A DNA stretch of 64,000 bases, taken from positions 124,001-188,000 of the forward strand of contig NZ_QQOH01000003.1 in NCBI RefSeq assembly GCF_003345655.1. Direction: 5' to 3'. Below are positions 16,977 to 27,007 of this stretch, one piece after another. Position 1 is the stretch's first letter; every line of letters starts with the position of its first letter. Made by a program: the position numbers and the translations under genes. The stretch comes from Motiliproteus coralliicola (GTDB lineage Bacteria > Pseudomonadota > Gammaproteobacteria > Pseudomonadales > Balneatricaceae). The notes under the pieces are model-generated. The model worked only from the letters and a program-made list of their open reading frames with translations, did no database searches and was not told the origin of the DNA.

Positions 16977-17840
16977 ATGATACTTGCTGCTGTCTTATAC
17001 CGTCGTTTATTGCCGCTTGGGTTCGCCCTGATGACCGGGCTGCTGTCCGTCGGCGCCCAGGCCGACCCGATTCGAATAATCGCAAATCAGGACTTCAAGC
17101 CCTTCACCTGGTGCCAGGACGGCAAGCCCAAAGGGATCGACATCGATATTATTCAGGTCCTGTTTGAGCGGGCGCAACGCAGCTACACCCTGGAATGCCA
17201 GCCTTGGAAACGCGCCCTCAACCTGATCAAAACGGGTAGGGCCGAGATGCTACTGTCGGCCTATAAGACCGACGAGCGGCAGAAATTCGCCTACTTCTCC
17301 GCCCTGCCGATCCACCTCAGCAGTTTCCATCTGTTCACCAACCGGGGCCAGCACTTCAACTATACCGGCATCGAAAGCTTGCGCGGCCGCCGAATCGCTA
17401 TCCCGGCCGGTTACAGTCTGGGCCCGGATTTTGACGCGGCCCGCGAGGCCGGCGCCTTTCAAGTCACCTTCAACTACAACACCGAAAGCGGCCTGTTGAT
17501 GTTGCTCAACGGCCGCGTTGAGTTCTACATCGACGCTAAGCAGGTGGTCAACTATACCGCCAAGCAGCTGGGGCTGAGCGAAGCGATCAGCATGGTTCAG
17601 CAACCGCTGAACAAGCCCCGCCCCGCCTTCTTTATGTTTTCTAAGGCTGCGTCGGTGGCTCAGAAGCAAAGCCTGTTGTCTGTGCTCGACGAATCTCTAG
17701 CCCAGGTTTGGGCTGACGGAACCATGGAACGGATCGTCAATACCTACACGCACCCTGATCCGCATCAAGGAAGTCACCTTTTTAACTCGCTTTTACCCCA
17801 ACTCTCCCACCATACTTACGCCCCGCTGATGTTCTACTAA
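16977..17840 (+). CDS. Periplasmic solute-binding protein (family 3)
   Basis: The protein has 287 residues with a signal peptide ending GAQA (cleavage before DPIRI). The remainder is a family 3 solute-binding fold, recognisable by DQGKPKG-type region (CQDGKPKGIDIDIIQ), RAEMLLSAYKTDERQ and RRIAIPAGYS. An upstream ATG at 16929 lies inside the preceding terminator, so 16977 is preferred, though no clear ribosome binding site is seen. No ABC permease or ATPase is nearby; a chemoreceptor gene follows 150 bases later, so it may be an orphan sensor of amino-acid-like solutes. Confidence 0.75.
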   Translation: MILAAVLYRRLLPLGFALMTGLLSVGAQADPIRIIANQDFKPFTWCQDGKPKGIDIDIIQVLFERAQRSYTLECQPWKRALNLIKTGRAEMLLSAYKTDERQKFAYFSALPIHLSSFHLFTNRGQHFNYTGIESLRGRRIAIPAGYSLGPDFDAAREAGAFQVTFNYNTESGLLMLLNGRVEFYIDAKQVVNYTAKQLGLSEAISMVQQPLNKPRPAFFMFSKAASVAQKQSLLSVLDESLAQVWADGTMERIVNTYTHPDPHQGSHLFNSLLPQLSHHTYAPLMFY

Positions 17841-17990
17841 GGTAGGATATAGCAGCGCGCCCTCGATAGGGGGCATGGCCCTAAAACAATACTTATAAGG
17901 TAGGTCAGGACCAGACCTCCCAACCTCACATAGCAAGGACACTTGAGTTAGACGTTCGTCCGTGTTGGAAATGCGGATCGGGAGAGATAC

Positions 17991-19871
17991 ATGCAAGTTA
18001 CCCAAAAAGTTGCGCTGGTGGCCTCCACCATCGTGGCACTCGCCTTTACCCTGTTTTCCTGGCTCCAGTACCACTCGGTACAGCAAGCCCTTTACGAGAA
18101 AACCGAGAACAGCGTTGCTGAATCCTCGGTTGTGCTTTCACACCAGATCACCAACTGGCTTAACGGCAAGCTGTCACTGATCGACATGATGGCCGAGAGC
18201 ATCGACGCTAACTTCAGCGGCGATCGCATCCAGCGGGTATTTGATACGCCGATGCTGAAGGATGAATTTATCCTGATCTTTGGCGGCCTCGATACCGATG
18301 GCGCCCGTATCACCAATGACCCCAGCTGGAATCCGACCAACTGGGATGCCCGCAAGCGTCCTTGGTACCCCTATGCCCGCTCCAACAAGCAAGCGGTGCT
18401 GACCGACCCCTACCCTGATGCCGCCAGCGGTGAGATCCTGATCTCCGCGGTGGCCAACTTTACCGACAACGGTAAGTTTATGGGTGCCTTCGGTGGCGAC
18501 CTGAGCCTGAAGACCGTGTCCGATGCGGTCAACACGCTGAACTTCAATGGAACCGGCTACGCGTTCCTGTTGAATGCCAACGGCGGCATCATCAGCCACC
18601 CCGATGAAACCCTGAACGGCAAACAACTCAACGAACTGTTCAGCGGCCAGCAACCGCAGCTCAACGGCACGCTGCAGGAGCTGGAGATCAATGGCAGCAA
18701 AGTCCTCACCGCCTACAAATCTCTGGACAACCTGCACGGTAGCCAGTGGCTGATCGGCGTGGTGTTGGAGAAAGACAAAGTGATGGCAGCCGCCAACGCC
18801 TTCGGCACCCGCGCCATCATCGGCACCGTAATCAGCGTGCTGGTCTGTATCCTGGTGCTCTACTTCACCATGGGCCACCTGCTGAAACCCTTAACCGGGC
18901 TGCGCCTGTCGCTGCAGGAGATCAACAAGGGTGAAGGTGATCTGACCCGTCGACTGGATGTCAGCAGCAAGGACGAGTTCGGTCTCCTTTCCGGTGACTT
19001 CAACCAGTTTATCGAGCACCTGCAGAGGCTTATCACCGAGACCAAAGAGGTGTCGCAGGAGATCCGCAGCAACACCGATCAAACCACCGAGTCCGCCAAC
19101 AGCGCCGCCGGCCTGCTGCAACAACAACTGCAGGAGCTGGATCAGTTGGCCACCGCGATGAACGAGATGGCCTCTACCGCCCAGGATGTTGCCAGCAACG
19201 CCCAGCTTGCGGCCGACTCGGCCAAAGCCGCTGACGGTGCGGCTGAGCAGGGTGTGAGTGTAGTTTCGCGCACCACCGAATCGATCCAGAAGCTCAGCAC
19301 CGATATGAACGAGGCTGTCAGCACCATCAGCGAGCTGGCCAACTACAGCAACAATATCGAATCGATCCTGACGGTCATCACCGGCATTGCCGAACAGACC
19401 AACCTGCTGGCCCTGAATGCCGCCATCGAAGCGGCCCGTGCCGGCGAGCAGGGACGTGGCTTCGCGGTCGTCGCGGACGAAGTACGGGCGCTGGCATCCC
19501 GTACCCAGGAATCCACGGAAGAGATTCAGAAGATGATCGAGCAGCTGCAAAACGGCGTTCGCAAAGCCGAACATACCATTAACGAATCTCGCCAGATGGC
19601 CAGCGATACCAACGAGGTTGCGGCGGAAGCCAACCTGGCCCTAACTGAAATTCGCGAAGGTATCCGCCAGATCAACGATATGACGATTCATATCGCCACG
19701 GCGGCGGAAGAACAGAGCGCCACCAGCGAAGAGATCAATCGCAATACCACCAATATTCGCGATATCTGTCAGAACGTTTCCCATAGCGCTGAGCAGCAAT
19801 CGAACCTCTGTGGAACCATGATGGAGTTGACCCGCAGTCAAGACCGGACCCTGAACCAGTTCAAGGTCTAA
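17991..19871 (+). CDS. Methyl-accepting chemotaxis protein with amino-acid-type dCache domain
   Basis: The 626-residue inner-membrane receptor has a membrane helix (~9-28), a periplasmic double Cache domain (~35-270), a second helix (~278-300), HAMP (~300-352) and a signalling domain whose tip reads [20 protein letters not shown]. In the distal Cache the residues RPWY (after ARK), Tyr in DPYPD and Asp in GGDLSL follow the pattern known to bind the amino and carboxyl groups of amino acids. It lacks the C-terminal pentapeptide tether for CheR/CheB. GGGAGAG precedes the ATG by 4 bases. Confidence 0.9.
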   Translation: MQVTQKVALVASTIVALAFTLFSWLQYHSVQQALYEKTENSVAESSVVLSHQITNWLNGKLSLIDMMAESIDANFSGDRIQRVFDTPMLKDEFILIFGGLDTDGARITNDPSWNPTNWDARKRPWYPYARSNKQAVLTDPYPDAASGEILISAVANFTDNGKFMGAFGGDLSLKTVSDAVNTLNFNGTGYAFLLNANGGIISHPDETLNGKQLNELFSGQQPQLNGTLQELEINGSKVLTAYKSLDNLHGSQWLIGVVLEKDKVMAAANAFGTRAIIGTVISVLVCILVLYFTMGHLLKPLTGLRLSLQEINKGEGDLTRRLDVSSKDEFGLLSGDFNQFIEHLQRLITETKEVSQEIRSNTDQTTESANSAAGLLQQQLQELDQLATAMNEMASTAQDVASNAQLAADSAKAADGAAEQGVSVVSRTTESIQKLSTDMNEAVSTISELANYSNNIESILTVITGIAEQTNLLALNAAIEAARAGEQGRGFAVVADEVRALASRTQESTEEIQKMIEQLQNGVRKAEHTINESRQMASDTNEVAAEANLALTEIREGIRQINDMTIHIATAAEEQSATSEEINRNTTNIRDICQNVSHSAEQQSNLCGTMMELTRSQDRTLNQFKV

Positions 19872-20136
19872 GGAACCTACGAATAAGTCCTTGCTAGCTT
19901 CTGGCTGTCAGCTTGGTTCGCAATCCAGACGCAGTTTTGAAGCAATGTCTAGACCTTGCGAAAAGCTGCAACGCAGGGTGCGGATCAAGCTGACAGCCCC
20001 GAAGGGCAAGGCCTGAAGTACACAATCTCGTCGTTGCAACCTTTACTAAGGGCAACGGCCATTAGCTGCAGCTTGCGCCTAGAGCTTGCACACTTCAGGC
20101 GCTTGCAGAAGCTGCAGGGACTTGTTCGCAGGTTCC
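19872..20136. mobile_element. MITE-like palindromic element, ~265 bp
   Basis: The ends are inverted repeats: GGAACCTACGAATAAGTCC at the left, and the right end read in reverse begins GGAACCTGCGAACAAGTCC; similarity continues through a GCTTCTG. Inside are two further perfect inverted repeats: a 13-bp pair (19903-19915 with 19986-19998) and GCCTGAAGT with ACTTCAGGC (20011-20019 with 20092-20100). No ORF of note is inside. It lies exactly between the chemoreceptor stop codon and that gene's terminator, and a third arm copy is at 7484. Confidence 0.6.
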
Positions 20137-20164
20137 CAAGCGTTACAGCAACTCGTCAAGCCCA

Positions 20165-20193
20165 ACACCCCGGCCTTTGTGCCGGGGTGTTTT
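20165..20193 (+). terminator. Strong intrinsic terminator
   Basis: ACACCCCGGC (20165-20174) and GCCGGGGTGT (20181-20190) form a perfect 10-bp stem over a 6-base loop, followed by TTTTC. It probably ended the chemoreceptor transcript before the repeat element was inserted. Confidence 0.8.
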
Positions 20194-20366
20194 CGTATGG
20201 GGCGGCAGATTTGCCCCTGATTCAATATCATGCTGATTTTTGTCAAAAGCTTATATCTGTCAACAAAATTACCTTAATTTTCTGGATTTTAACGGCTTTG
20301 GTTGCATAGCGGTCGAGCCGATATCCCCCTAGTATTCGAACCAATAACCACAACGGATATGGGTCG

Positions 20367-22112
20367 ATGACAACAAAAATCAAAGTACAAAAACCGCTCG
20401 TTATCCTGCACGGCGATGAGATGGCGCAGGTCGCGTTTGAGCAGATCCTGGAACAGTTTATCCACCGCTATCTGGAGATCGAGCTGGTCGAGATCGATCT
20501 GACCGCCGAGAATCGTCTGGTGACCAACGGTGACGCGGTACGCGATGCCATCGCGGCACTGAAAACCCACGGTGTCGGGATCAAAAACGCCGGCATGACC
20601 GTCAACCGCTCCCAGTTGGACGACCTGCTGGCCGAATACCCACACATCGATGAGAGCCAACTCGATAAGCTGGCCACCAAATCCCCCAATGGCGCGATCC
20701 GCAAAGGGATCGGCGGCAACATCACCCGTGAAGATATTCAGTTTCGCAACCTGCAGCAGAATCCGCCGAACTGGATCGACCGCGATATCGATGTCGACAC
20801 CATGGAACATGGCGGCAACAAACACAGCGCCAACGCGCTCTCCAAGGCCACCGGCATCGTCAAACTGATGTTCGTCGGCGCCAGCGGCGATCCGGTCGAA
20901 CTGCACCGGCGCAAAATCAAGAAAGGCGACCCCTGGTTGCTGTCCACCAACGATCTGGATGCCGTCCGCCGCTGGGCCCACCGCTTCTTCCAACGCGCTC
21001 TGGATGAAAAACGTGACGCCTACCTGGGACTCAAGGACACCGTTATCCCGGGCTACGATGGGGTGATGCGCGAAGCGATCGAAACCATCTATTTCGAGCA
21101 GTACCAAGCCCAATTCGAACAGGCGGGTCTGAATTACCACTACGAGCTGATCGATGCCCAGGCGGCCCGGATCATCGCCAATCCGCCCGAGCGGGCACTC
21201 TGGGGCGTGCCCGACAACACCACTGGTCGGAAACTGTTCAAACTGGTGCGGGAGCTGAAGAAATACGGCATTCCCAGCCGCGACTCCAACACCTCCATCT
21301 CGCGGATGAGCGCCGGGGGCGGCGACCAGTACGGCAGCTTCAATATGCCGGTTCCCGAAGACGGGATCGTCAAGGTAGTGATCGACGGCGTCGAAAAACA
21401 CGCCCGTGAGGTCAAGGCCGGTGATCCGATCCTGTTGATGAGCAACGACCGTCGCGCCATCAAAGACTGGGTCCGGCAGGTGTTTGAGGATGCCTCGCGC
21501 AACAGCAAGGAGGTCTACTTCGGCCTCAAGCGCGAATACATGGAATACGATGACGTCTTCAGCGACGTGATCAACGAGGTTCGCACCGAGCTGGCCGCCG
21601 ACAACACCGCCCCGCCCTCTTTCATGATCATGCGCCCGTCAGCCCAGCTGAAAAAGATGATCGCCGACCCGGCCCGTAGCGCCATCTACCCGGCGTTGAA
21701 CCTGGACGGGGATATCTTCTCCGATATCTCCGCCGCGTTGGGCGGCAGCCTGGCCACCGCCAGTTCGATCATCCTCAGCAAGGATGGCACCCTGCTCTAC
21801 GAAGCCCCCCACGGCACCGCCCACGACCTCTACCTGCGCTACCAGGAGACCGATGGCAAAGAGGCCAACTTCAACTCTTCGGCGCTGCTCTACGCAGTTG
21901 CCAACGCTCTGGAGACACTGGGGGATCGGGAGCAGAACCAGCCGCTGATCGACTACGCGCTGGGGCTGAAACAGGCTCTGATCGATACGGTTGGTCAGGG
22001 CACCATCACCGGCGACCTGAAAGGCAAGACCCTGGAGCCCGACAACGAGAAGATTGTCGACCTGTACGGTTTCCTGGATGCGATCGAAGCCAACCTGGCG
22101 TCAAGCCACTGA
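20367..22112 (+). CDS. Isocitrate dehydrogenase-family enzyme with internal duplication
   Basis: The 581-residue protein belongs to the isocitrate/isopropylmalate dehydrogenase family and resembles the eukaryotic-type NADP isocitrate dehydrogenases: KSPNGAIRKGIGG (substrate serine, asparagine, arginine), LDGDIFSDISAA (metal aspartates) and EAPHGTAHD (cofactor loop). Typical members of that type have ~410-420 residues. The excess is explained by a repeat: residues ~164-284 and ~334-449 align, sharing KxGDP-LL-ND, Y-x-GLK, YD and IA-x-P at an offset of 162-165. Only the second copy keeps the DGD metal site. Decarboxylation of isocitrate with NADP is the likely reaction, but the unusual architecture leaves substrate and cofactor open. 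Confidence 0.75.
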   Translation: MTTKIKVQKPLVILHGDEMAQVAFEQILEQFIHRYLEIELVEIDLTAENRLVTNGDAVRDAIAALKTHGVGIKNAGMTVNRSQLDDLLAEYPHIDESQLDKLATKSPNGAIRKGIGGNITREDIQFRNLQQNPPNWIDRDIDVDTMEHGGNKHSANALSKATGIVKLMFVGASGDPVELHRRKIKKGDPWLLSTNDLDAVRRWAHRFFQRALDEKRDAYLGLKDTVIPGYDGVMREAIETIYFEQYQAQFEQAGLNYHYELIDAQAARIIANPPERALWGVPDNTTGRKLFKLVRELKKYGIPSRDSNTSISRMSAGGGDQYGSFNMPVPEDGIVKVVIDGVEKHAREVKAGDPILLMSNDRRAIKDWVRQVFEDASRNSKEVYFGLKREYMEYDDVFSDVINEVRTELAADNTAPPSFMIMRPSAQLKKMIADPARSAIYPALNLDGDIFSDISAALGGSLATASSIILSKDGTLLYEAPHGTAHDLYLRYQETDGKEANFNSSALLYAVANALETLGDREQNQPLIDYALGLKQALIDTVGQGTITGDLKGKTLEPDNEKIVDLYGFLDAIEANLASSH

Positions 22113-22131
22113 CCGGTGCTCTGCCGGTAAC

Positions 22132-22164
22132 GCCTCACCGGAAGCCAGCGGCAACCGGTGAGGC
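22132..22164. terminator. Hairpin between convergent genes
   Basis: GCCTCACCGG (22132-22141) and CCGGTGAGGC (22155-22164) form a perfect 10-bp stem in the short gap between the isocitrate dehydrogenase and mechanosensitive channel genes. No T-run is present, so it may act as a weak terminator or transcript end protector. Confidence 0.45.
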
Positions 22165-22170
22165 AGTCCG

Positions 22171-24444
22171 TTAACGCGAATCCTCTTCCCCATCGGGTGA
22201 GTCGATCCGATTCATCCGATTCAAGTCCGCCGCGATCGCCGAGGTGGTGGCCGCTGCAGCCAGCTTGGGATCGACCGGCGCCGATTGAGCGTCCTGCGTG
22301 CCCGAATGCCCCTCGACCTGCGCCTCCGAGTTTTCCGGCTGCGGCATCAGCACATGCACCGCCCGGTGGGCAAAGTGAATGCCGTTGGCTTCCAGTCCCT
22401 CTTTTACCCGGCGGTAGGCTTCACGCCGGATGATCCACTGCTCTCCCGGCTTGGAGGTAAATTTCATCCGGAAAATCAGCGCCGACTCCTCCACCCGCAT
22501 CACCCCTTGGGACTTCAGCGGCAGGATGATATTGGGCCCCATCTCCTCATCGTCCATCATCGCCAGACCGATCTTCTTGATGATCTTACGCACCTTCTCG
22601 ACATCGGTATCGTAGGGCAGTCGGAACTCCAGCTTCATCGTGACCCAGTCACGGGAGAGGTTTTTGACCGTGGCGATCTCACTGTACGGAATCGTCTGCA
22701 CCGCCCCCAGATGGTGGCGCAACCGCATCGAGCGGATGGAGATATTTTCCACCGTGCCGCGCATACTCGCCGCCTCGATATATTCCCCCCGGCGGAACGC
22801 ATCATCGAGCAGAAAGAACACCCCGGAGATCACATCCGCCACCAGCTTCTGAGCCCCGAAGCCGACCGCAATCCCCACAACACCGGCGCCGGCCAATAAC
22901 GGACCGATCTCCACTCCCAGCGAACTCAGGATCGACAGCACCACCGTCACGACCAGGATGGCGAGGATAAAGGAGCGCATCAGCGGCAGCAGGGTTTCGG
23001 TGCGGGTCGCTCCGGCACCACCGCCCTCGCCCTCCGGAGTTTCGCTGTCCTGCTCGGGTGGCTCCGGAAGCCGTCGCTCGATCGCCGACTGAATCAACTC
23101 CCAGGCGATAAAGGCCACCAGGATGATCACCAGCATATCCACCAGCGCCTGCAACAGTTGCCGTATCCAGCCCGCCTCCATCATCGCCATGGTCTTGTAG
23201 CCCCAGCCTTCGGCCAGGAAGAACACCGCCAGCGCCAGCAGGATCAAGCGCAATCCATTTTGCAAAATGCTGCAAAAACGTTTGGCACGAAGCTCAAAGC
23301 GCGGACTCTGCAGCAACCGGATCGTCACCAGGTTGGCCAGTAATGCCGCAAACAGACGGTCTGCCAACGGGAACAGCAACGTGATCCACCAACTGATCGA
23401 CAGCTGTTCGGCGGCCTGTCGGTCGCCGACGAAGATCGTATAGCCCCACAGCATCCACAGGCTCAGCAACCAGATACTGGCCAAGATAGGCCAGGACTGA
23501 ACCACGACCTGCTTGAGGTTGGTATCACGGGAATCCGGATTGCTGAACATCTGGGTAATCGTGGCCCGCTGATTCCAGACGAACGCATTCACCAGCAAGT
23601 TGAGCAACAGACCTGCACTCGGCAGCAGCAACTGCACCATCACCGGCTCCATCCCCAGCGACACGGCCAGCCCCGTACCGTTGACCAGCGCCGCATAGTA
23701 GAGACTGAACGCGAATACCCACCAGTAGATGGTTGCCGCCTGCTGACAGTGCAATGCCAGCGGCCGGATCCCCTTGGCCCGTGGCGCCAACACCGCCTGT
23801 GCCAGCACCATTACCAGCCTGACCGTGACCAGCATGCTCAGTATCGCCAACAGCGCCGAGCGCCATGGCGTTTGTGCCTCGGTAACCAGCAAGGCCAACA
23901 CCAGCGCTCCCAGCCCGAAGACCGCAACGCCAATCAGGTTGAATACCATCCGCAAGCTCAGGTAGCTGAGGGTGGTAACCCAGTTACTGGAGTTTTGGTG
24001 CGAGATATTGTCCGCCAAGCGCAGCAATCGCCAACCGAACAACTTCTCCGCCAACACCCCCGCCAGCAGCATCGCACCGACCAACAGCAACAGCTCGCCA
24101 ATACCCAGCCAGCCCTGCTCGGCGCTGAGATTCTGCCAGATCAGCTGCTGCTGTTGGTCCCAGCGCTCGATACTGGACTTCAACAGCGCCAGACTCTGCT
24201 CGAACCGGCTGGATGACTGCTGCACCTGCTCAAGCATACTCGACGAGTCAGCGGCGGTACTCTGGGCTCCCGAACCGGAGTTTTCGTCCGGCGTTGTCAT
24301 CATCTGCATCAGGGTTTGCCGCACCTCGGCGTCGGTCATGTGGGAGATGTCCGCCTCTTCAGCCACGCTGAAGCTGGAGAACAACAGCAAAACACTCACC
24401 AGTAGCCAGATAAGCGGATCGGTCAGGCGGTTGCAGCAGGGCAT
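22171..24444 (-). CDS. Large MscS-family mechanosensitive channel, YbiO-like
   Basis: The 757-residue inner-membrane protein has a signal peptide (cleavage near SVA), a periplasmic region with a short coiled coil, about ten membrane helices, and a C-terminal MscS domain (~490-720). The pore-lining helix is glycine/alanine rich (LLAGAGVVGIAVGFGAQ), followed by DVISGVFFLL and the beta domain. Length and order fit E. coli YbiO (741 residues), a channel that opens on hypo-osmotic shock. The 260 bases upstream, before the next gene, hold nothing I can identify. Confidence 0.82.
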   Translation of the reverse strand: MPCCNRLTDPLIWLLVSVLLLFSSFSVAEEADISHMTDAEVRQTLMQMMTTPDENSGSGAQSTAADSSSMLEQVQQSSSRFEQSLALLKSSIERWDQQQQLIWQNLSAEQGWLGIGELLLLVGAMLLAGVLAEKLFGWRLLRLADNISHQNSSNWVTTLSYLSLRMVFNLIGVAVFGLGALVLALLVTEAQTPWRSALLAILSMLVTVRLVMVLAQAVLAPRAKGIRPLALHCQQAATIYWWVFAFSLYYAALVNGTGLAVSLGMEPVMVQLLLPSAGLLLNLLVNAFVWNQRATITQMFSNPDSRDTNLKQVVVQSWPILASIWLLSLWMLWGYTIFVGDRQAAEQLSISWWITLLFPLADRLFAALLANLVTIRLLQSPRFELRAKRFCSILQNGLRLILLALAVFFLAEGWGYKTMAMMEAGWIRQLLQALVDMLVIILVAFIAWELIQSAIERRLPEPPEQDSETPEGEGGGAGATRTETLLPLMRSFILAILVVTVVLSILSSLGVEIGPLLAGAGVVGIAVGFGAQKLVADVISGVFFLLDDAFRRGEYIEAASMRGTVENISIRSMRLRHHLGAVQTIPYSEIATVKNLSRDWVTMKLEFRLPYDTDVEKVRKIIKKIGLAMMDDEEMGPNIILPLKSQGVMRVEESALIFRMKFTSKPGEQWIIRREAYRRVKEGLEANGIHFAHRAVHVLMPQPENSEAQVEGHSGTQDAQSAPVDPKLAAAATTSAIAADLNRMNRIDSPDGEEDSR

Positions 24445-24704
24445 AGAACGTCCTCGGTACGCAATAGATCAACGGACAGGCAGTCAACAGATTCCAAAAA
24501 GTGTAGGGGCGCAGCTGCTCGGAATCAATCAGATACTTGAATAGCAGGAACCCCGAAGCACTCAGGAAAGCCAACTAAAACAGAAACCTGGAAGGCCTTT
24601 ACACAGAGGAGCCGACACCCGGCATGGGAAAGAAGCTGATCAAGCCAGACGCTTGCAGCTGAGTAATTTAAGCCGCTGTCAGGCTAGAGTGGAACCGTCA
24701 ATGA

Positions 24705-25292
24705 TCACCAATCCAGATCGCGACGATCAAATTGCGACCCTGCCAATGGCTGCTGACGATAGTATCGACAGAGTCCATCGACCAACTGCTGTGCCCGCTC
24801 GCTGAGCCCCTGCTCCAGATAACGCAGAACCTGAGCGTGGACATTATCTTTGAAGTTGCTGGTGTCGGTCGCTTCACCGTTGAGGTTGTCGCAACTGATG
24901 CGGAAATGGAAACCACAGGCCCGGGCGATGATCCACTCCAGCGCCTGGGGCTTGACCTCAACCCGCTCAAACTCGGCCTGCTCGTCGGCGGTGCGACCAT
25001 CGGGTCGATACCAATAGCCGAAATCTTCCAATAAGCGCCGTTCAGGCCCGGCGATCAACCAGTGACTGATCTCATGCAGCGCACTGGCAAAGTAGCCGTG
25101 GGCGAAGATGATCCGGTGGTGGGGATGCTCGGCATCCGCCGGCAGGTAGATCGGTTCATCATCGCCGCGCACCAGAACGGTGTTCTGGGTGTCGATAAAC
25201 AGGCCATTAAACAGCGCGATCAGCTCGTCACAATCATGCTGAGGTGCGACAGATAGCGGCTCTTGGCTGTCGGCCACCCGAGGCTGGCACAT
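24705..25292 (-). CDS. epmC: Elongation factor P hydroxylase EpmC
   Basis: The 195-residue protein matches EpmC (YfcM), which hydroxylates the beta-lysylated lysine of elongation factor P. The metal-binding segment FASALHEISHWLIAG is present near residue 65, along with FGYWYRPDGRT. Start: the ATG at 25292 shares its A with the TGA stop of the upstream lipoprotein gene (TGATG), pointing to translational coupling; a longer ORF from 25325 would overlap that gene. epmA and epmB are not in the window. Confidence 0.85.
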   Translation of the reverse strand: MCQPRVADSQEPLSVAPQHDCDELIALFNGLFIDTQNTVLVRGDDEPIYLPADAEHPHHRIIFAHGYFASALHEISHWLIAGPERRLLEDFGYWYRPDGRTADEQAEFERVEVKPQALEWIIARACGFHFRISCDNLNGEATDTSNFKDNVHAQVLRYLEQGLSERAQQLVDGLCRYYRQQPLAGSQFDRRDLDW

Positions 25293-25987
25293 CAGAAAGG
25301 TTCCCACTGATTGTCTTTGAGCCACCAGGAGATACCGTTATTGCGGTCGATACGAGCCGCCACAAAGCCTTTGATATCGTTAGGATTAGGTTGCATCACC
25401 ACCTGGTATTCGGAGGCCGGTAATACGCCGACCTCTTGGATCTCGAGCCAGTCTGCACCGTCAGCTTTCCAGGTTGTTCCGCTCAGGCGATCCAGTTTCA
25501 ACAGAATCCATCCCTTGCTGCTGTAAACCGACACCAGTTGGTACGGGGCCTGATCCGTGGTGGCGGAAGCGCTGACCGACTGCTGGGAGGACTCGGCCGA
25601 CATCTGCTCGAGTCGAAACACCAGTTCGGTTAACTGATCCAGCGTCGAAGGACCGGAGTTCTGCTCCATCTGCCGCTGTACCTGCTGGGTCTGCAGCTGC
25701 TGCAAGCGCTGCAAGCCGGCCAGCTGCTGGCCGCCCTGAACGCTGAGCCGTTCGATCCGCTGGTTCAGTTCGATCAGTTTTTCCTGCATCAACACGATGC
25801 GTTGTTCGACCGACTCGAACCGCTCGGCATTGGCATCATTAACACGCTGGGCCAGCTCCGCTGCGGCTGCCGGCTGAGATGCGACAGCAGCCGCCGGTTC
25901 GGCGCTGGGCTGCACCGCATTGGCCTGGCATCCGGCCAGCCCCAGCAGGGCCATCATCATTAACAGCGGTGAAAATCTAGCCATCAT
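25292..25987 (-). CDS. Coiled-coil lipoprotein upstream of epmC
   Basis: The 231-residue protein has a lipoprotein signal ending LAGC (Cys20). An alanine-rich stretch (~25-45) leads into a glutamine-rich coiled coil (~45-125), then a compact C-terminal domain rich in tryptophan (SSKGWILLKLDRL, ISWWLKDNQWEPF). It is probably anchored to the inner or outer membrane. The TGATG junction couples it to epmC, but nothing in the sequence explains a functional link. No named family recognised. Confidence 0.65.
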   Translation of the reverse strand: MMARFSPLLMMMALLGLAGCQANAVQPSAEPAAAVASQPAAAAELAQRVNDANAERFESVEQRIVLMQEKLIELNQRIERLSVQGGQQLAGLQRLQQLQTQQVQRQMEQNSGPSTLDQLTELVFRLEQMSAESSQQSVSASATTDQAPYQLVSVYSSKGWILLKLDRLSGTTWKADGADWLEIQEVGVLPASEYQVVMQPNPNDIKGFVAARIDRNNGISWWLKDNQWEPF

Positions 25988-26020
25988 CGTCTTCCATTAA
26001 ACTCGGTTCGCCAGAGTCTA

Positions 26021-27007
26021 TCAGAGCGACAGGATATCCAGCAGCTCCGGCGGCTGGGTTTCGTCGTCCGTCGCGCCTGCCAGGGTGAAATTGTCAAAAT
26101 CGAACAGCTGATTGTCTACCAGATGGGACGGCACCACGTTCTTGAGACTGCGGAACATCACTTCGATCCGACCGGGGAAACGCTTATCCCAATCCTGCAA
26201 CATCGCCTTGATCGCCTGGCGCTGTAGGTTTTCCTGTGAGCCGCACAGGTTACACGGAATGATCGGGAACTCGCGCAGTTCGGCGTAGCTGACAATATCT
26301 TTCTCGCGACAGTAAGCCATCGGTCGGATCACGATATTTTTGCCGTCATCGCTACGCAGTTTCGGCGGCATGGTCTTGAGCTTGCCGCCGTAGAACATAT
26401 TCAGGAACAGGGTTTCCAGAATATCGTCTCGGTGATGCCCCAGGGCGATCTTGGTAAAGCCGTGCTGCTGGGCAAAACGGTACAGGGTGCCACGTCGCAT
26501 CCGTGAGCAGAGCCCACAGGTGGTCTTACCCTCCGGCACCACCTCTTTAACCACCGAGTAGGTATCGCGCTCGATGATATGGAACGGGATACCCTGGCCG
26601 CTCAGGTACTCGGGCAGCACATGCTCGGGGAAGCCGGGTTGCTTCTGGTCCAGGTTGACCGCCACCACTTCGAAATTGATCGGAGCACTCTTCTGCAAGT
26701 TCAGCAGGATATCGAGCATGGCGTAGGAATCTTTGCCGCCGGACAGGCAGGCCATCACCTTATCGCCCTCTTCAATCATCGAGAAATCATCGATCGCCCG
26801 ACCGACTTCTCGACGCAGCCGCTTCTGCAGCTTGTTCAGCTGAGTCTTCTGCTTCTTGCTGACGGCTTCCGGGCTATCTGTTTCCGAGCCGTTCACTTCG
26901 ACAGCGGGTTCCGATAACGCCGTATCAGCGGGCTCAACGATCTCGATCGCTTGAGCGGGAATATCAACAACATCGGGGGCTTGGGGGTCAAAGGTCTGGG
27001 TCGACAT
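26021..27007 (-). CDS. ttcA: tRNA 2-thiocytidine(32) synthetase TtcA
   Basis: The 328-residue enzyme adds sulfur to C32 of certain tRNAs using ATP and an iron-sulfur cluster. Visible are the PP-loop SGGKDSY (~89-95), Cys pairs CGLC (164/167) and CNLC (252/255), and [11 protein letters not shown]. The start at 27007 gives an N-terminal extension of ~45 residues, acidic and proline-rich, relative to E. coli TtcA; an upstream ATG at 27112 would lengthen it further and is less likely. The extension may be a real variation or a misplaced start. Confidence 0.92.
   Translation of the reverse strand: MSTQTFDPQAPDVVDIPAQAIEIVEPADTALSEPAVEVNGSETDSPEAVSKKQKTQLNKLQKRLRREVGRAIDDFSMIEEGDKVMACLSGGKDSYAMLDILLNLQKSAPINFEVVAVNLDQKQPGFPEHVLPEYLSGQGIPFHIIERDTYSVVKEVVPEGKTTCGLCSRMRRGTLYRFAQQHGFTKIALGHHRDDILETLFLNMFYGGKLKTMPPKLRSDDGKNIVIRPMAYCREKDIVSYAELREFPIIPCNLCGSQENLQRQAIKAMLQDWDKRFPGRIEVMFRSLKNVVPSHLVDNQLFDFDNFTLAGATDDETQPPELLDILSL

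Noticed and set aside
20289-21401. 370-codon reverse ORF inside the isocitrate dehydrogenase gene
   Set aside because: It is antisense to a clear enzyme gene; long antisense frames are expected in GC-rich genes with this codon bias.
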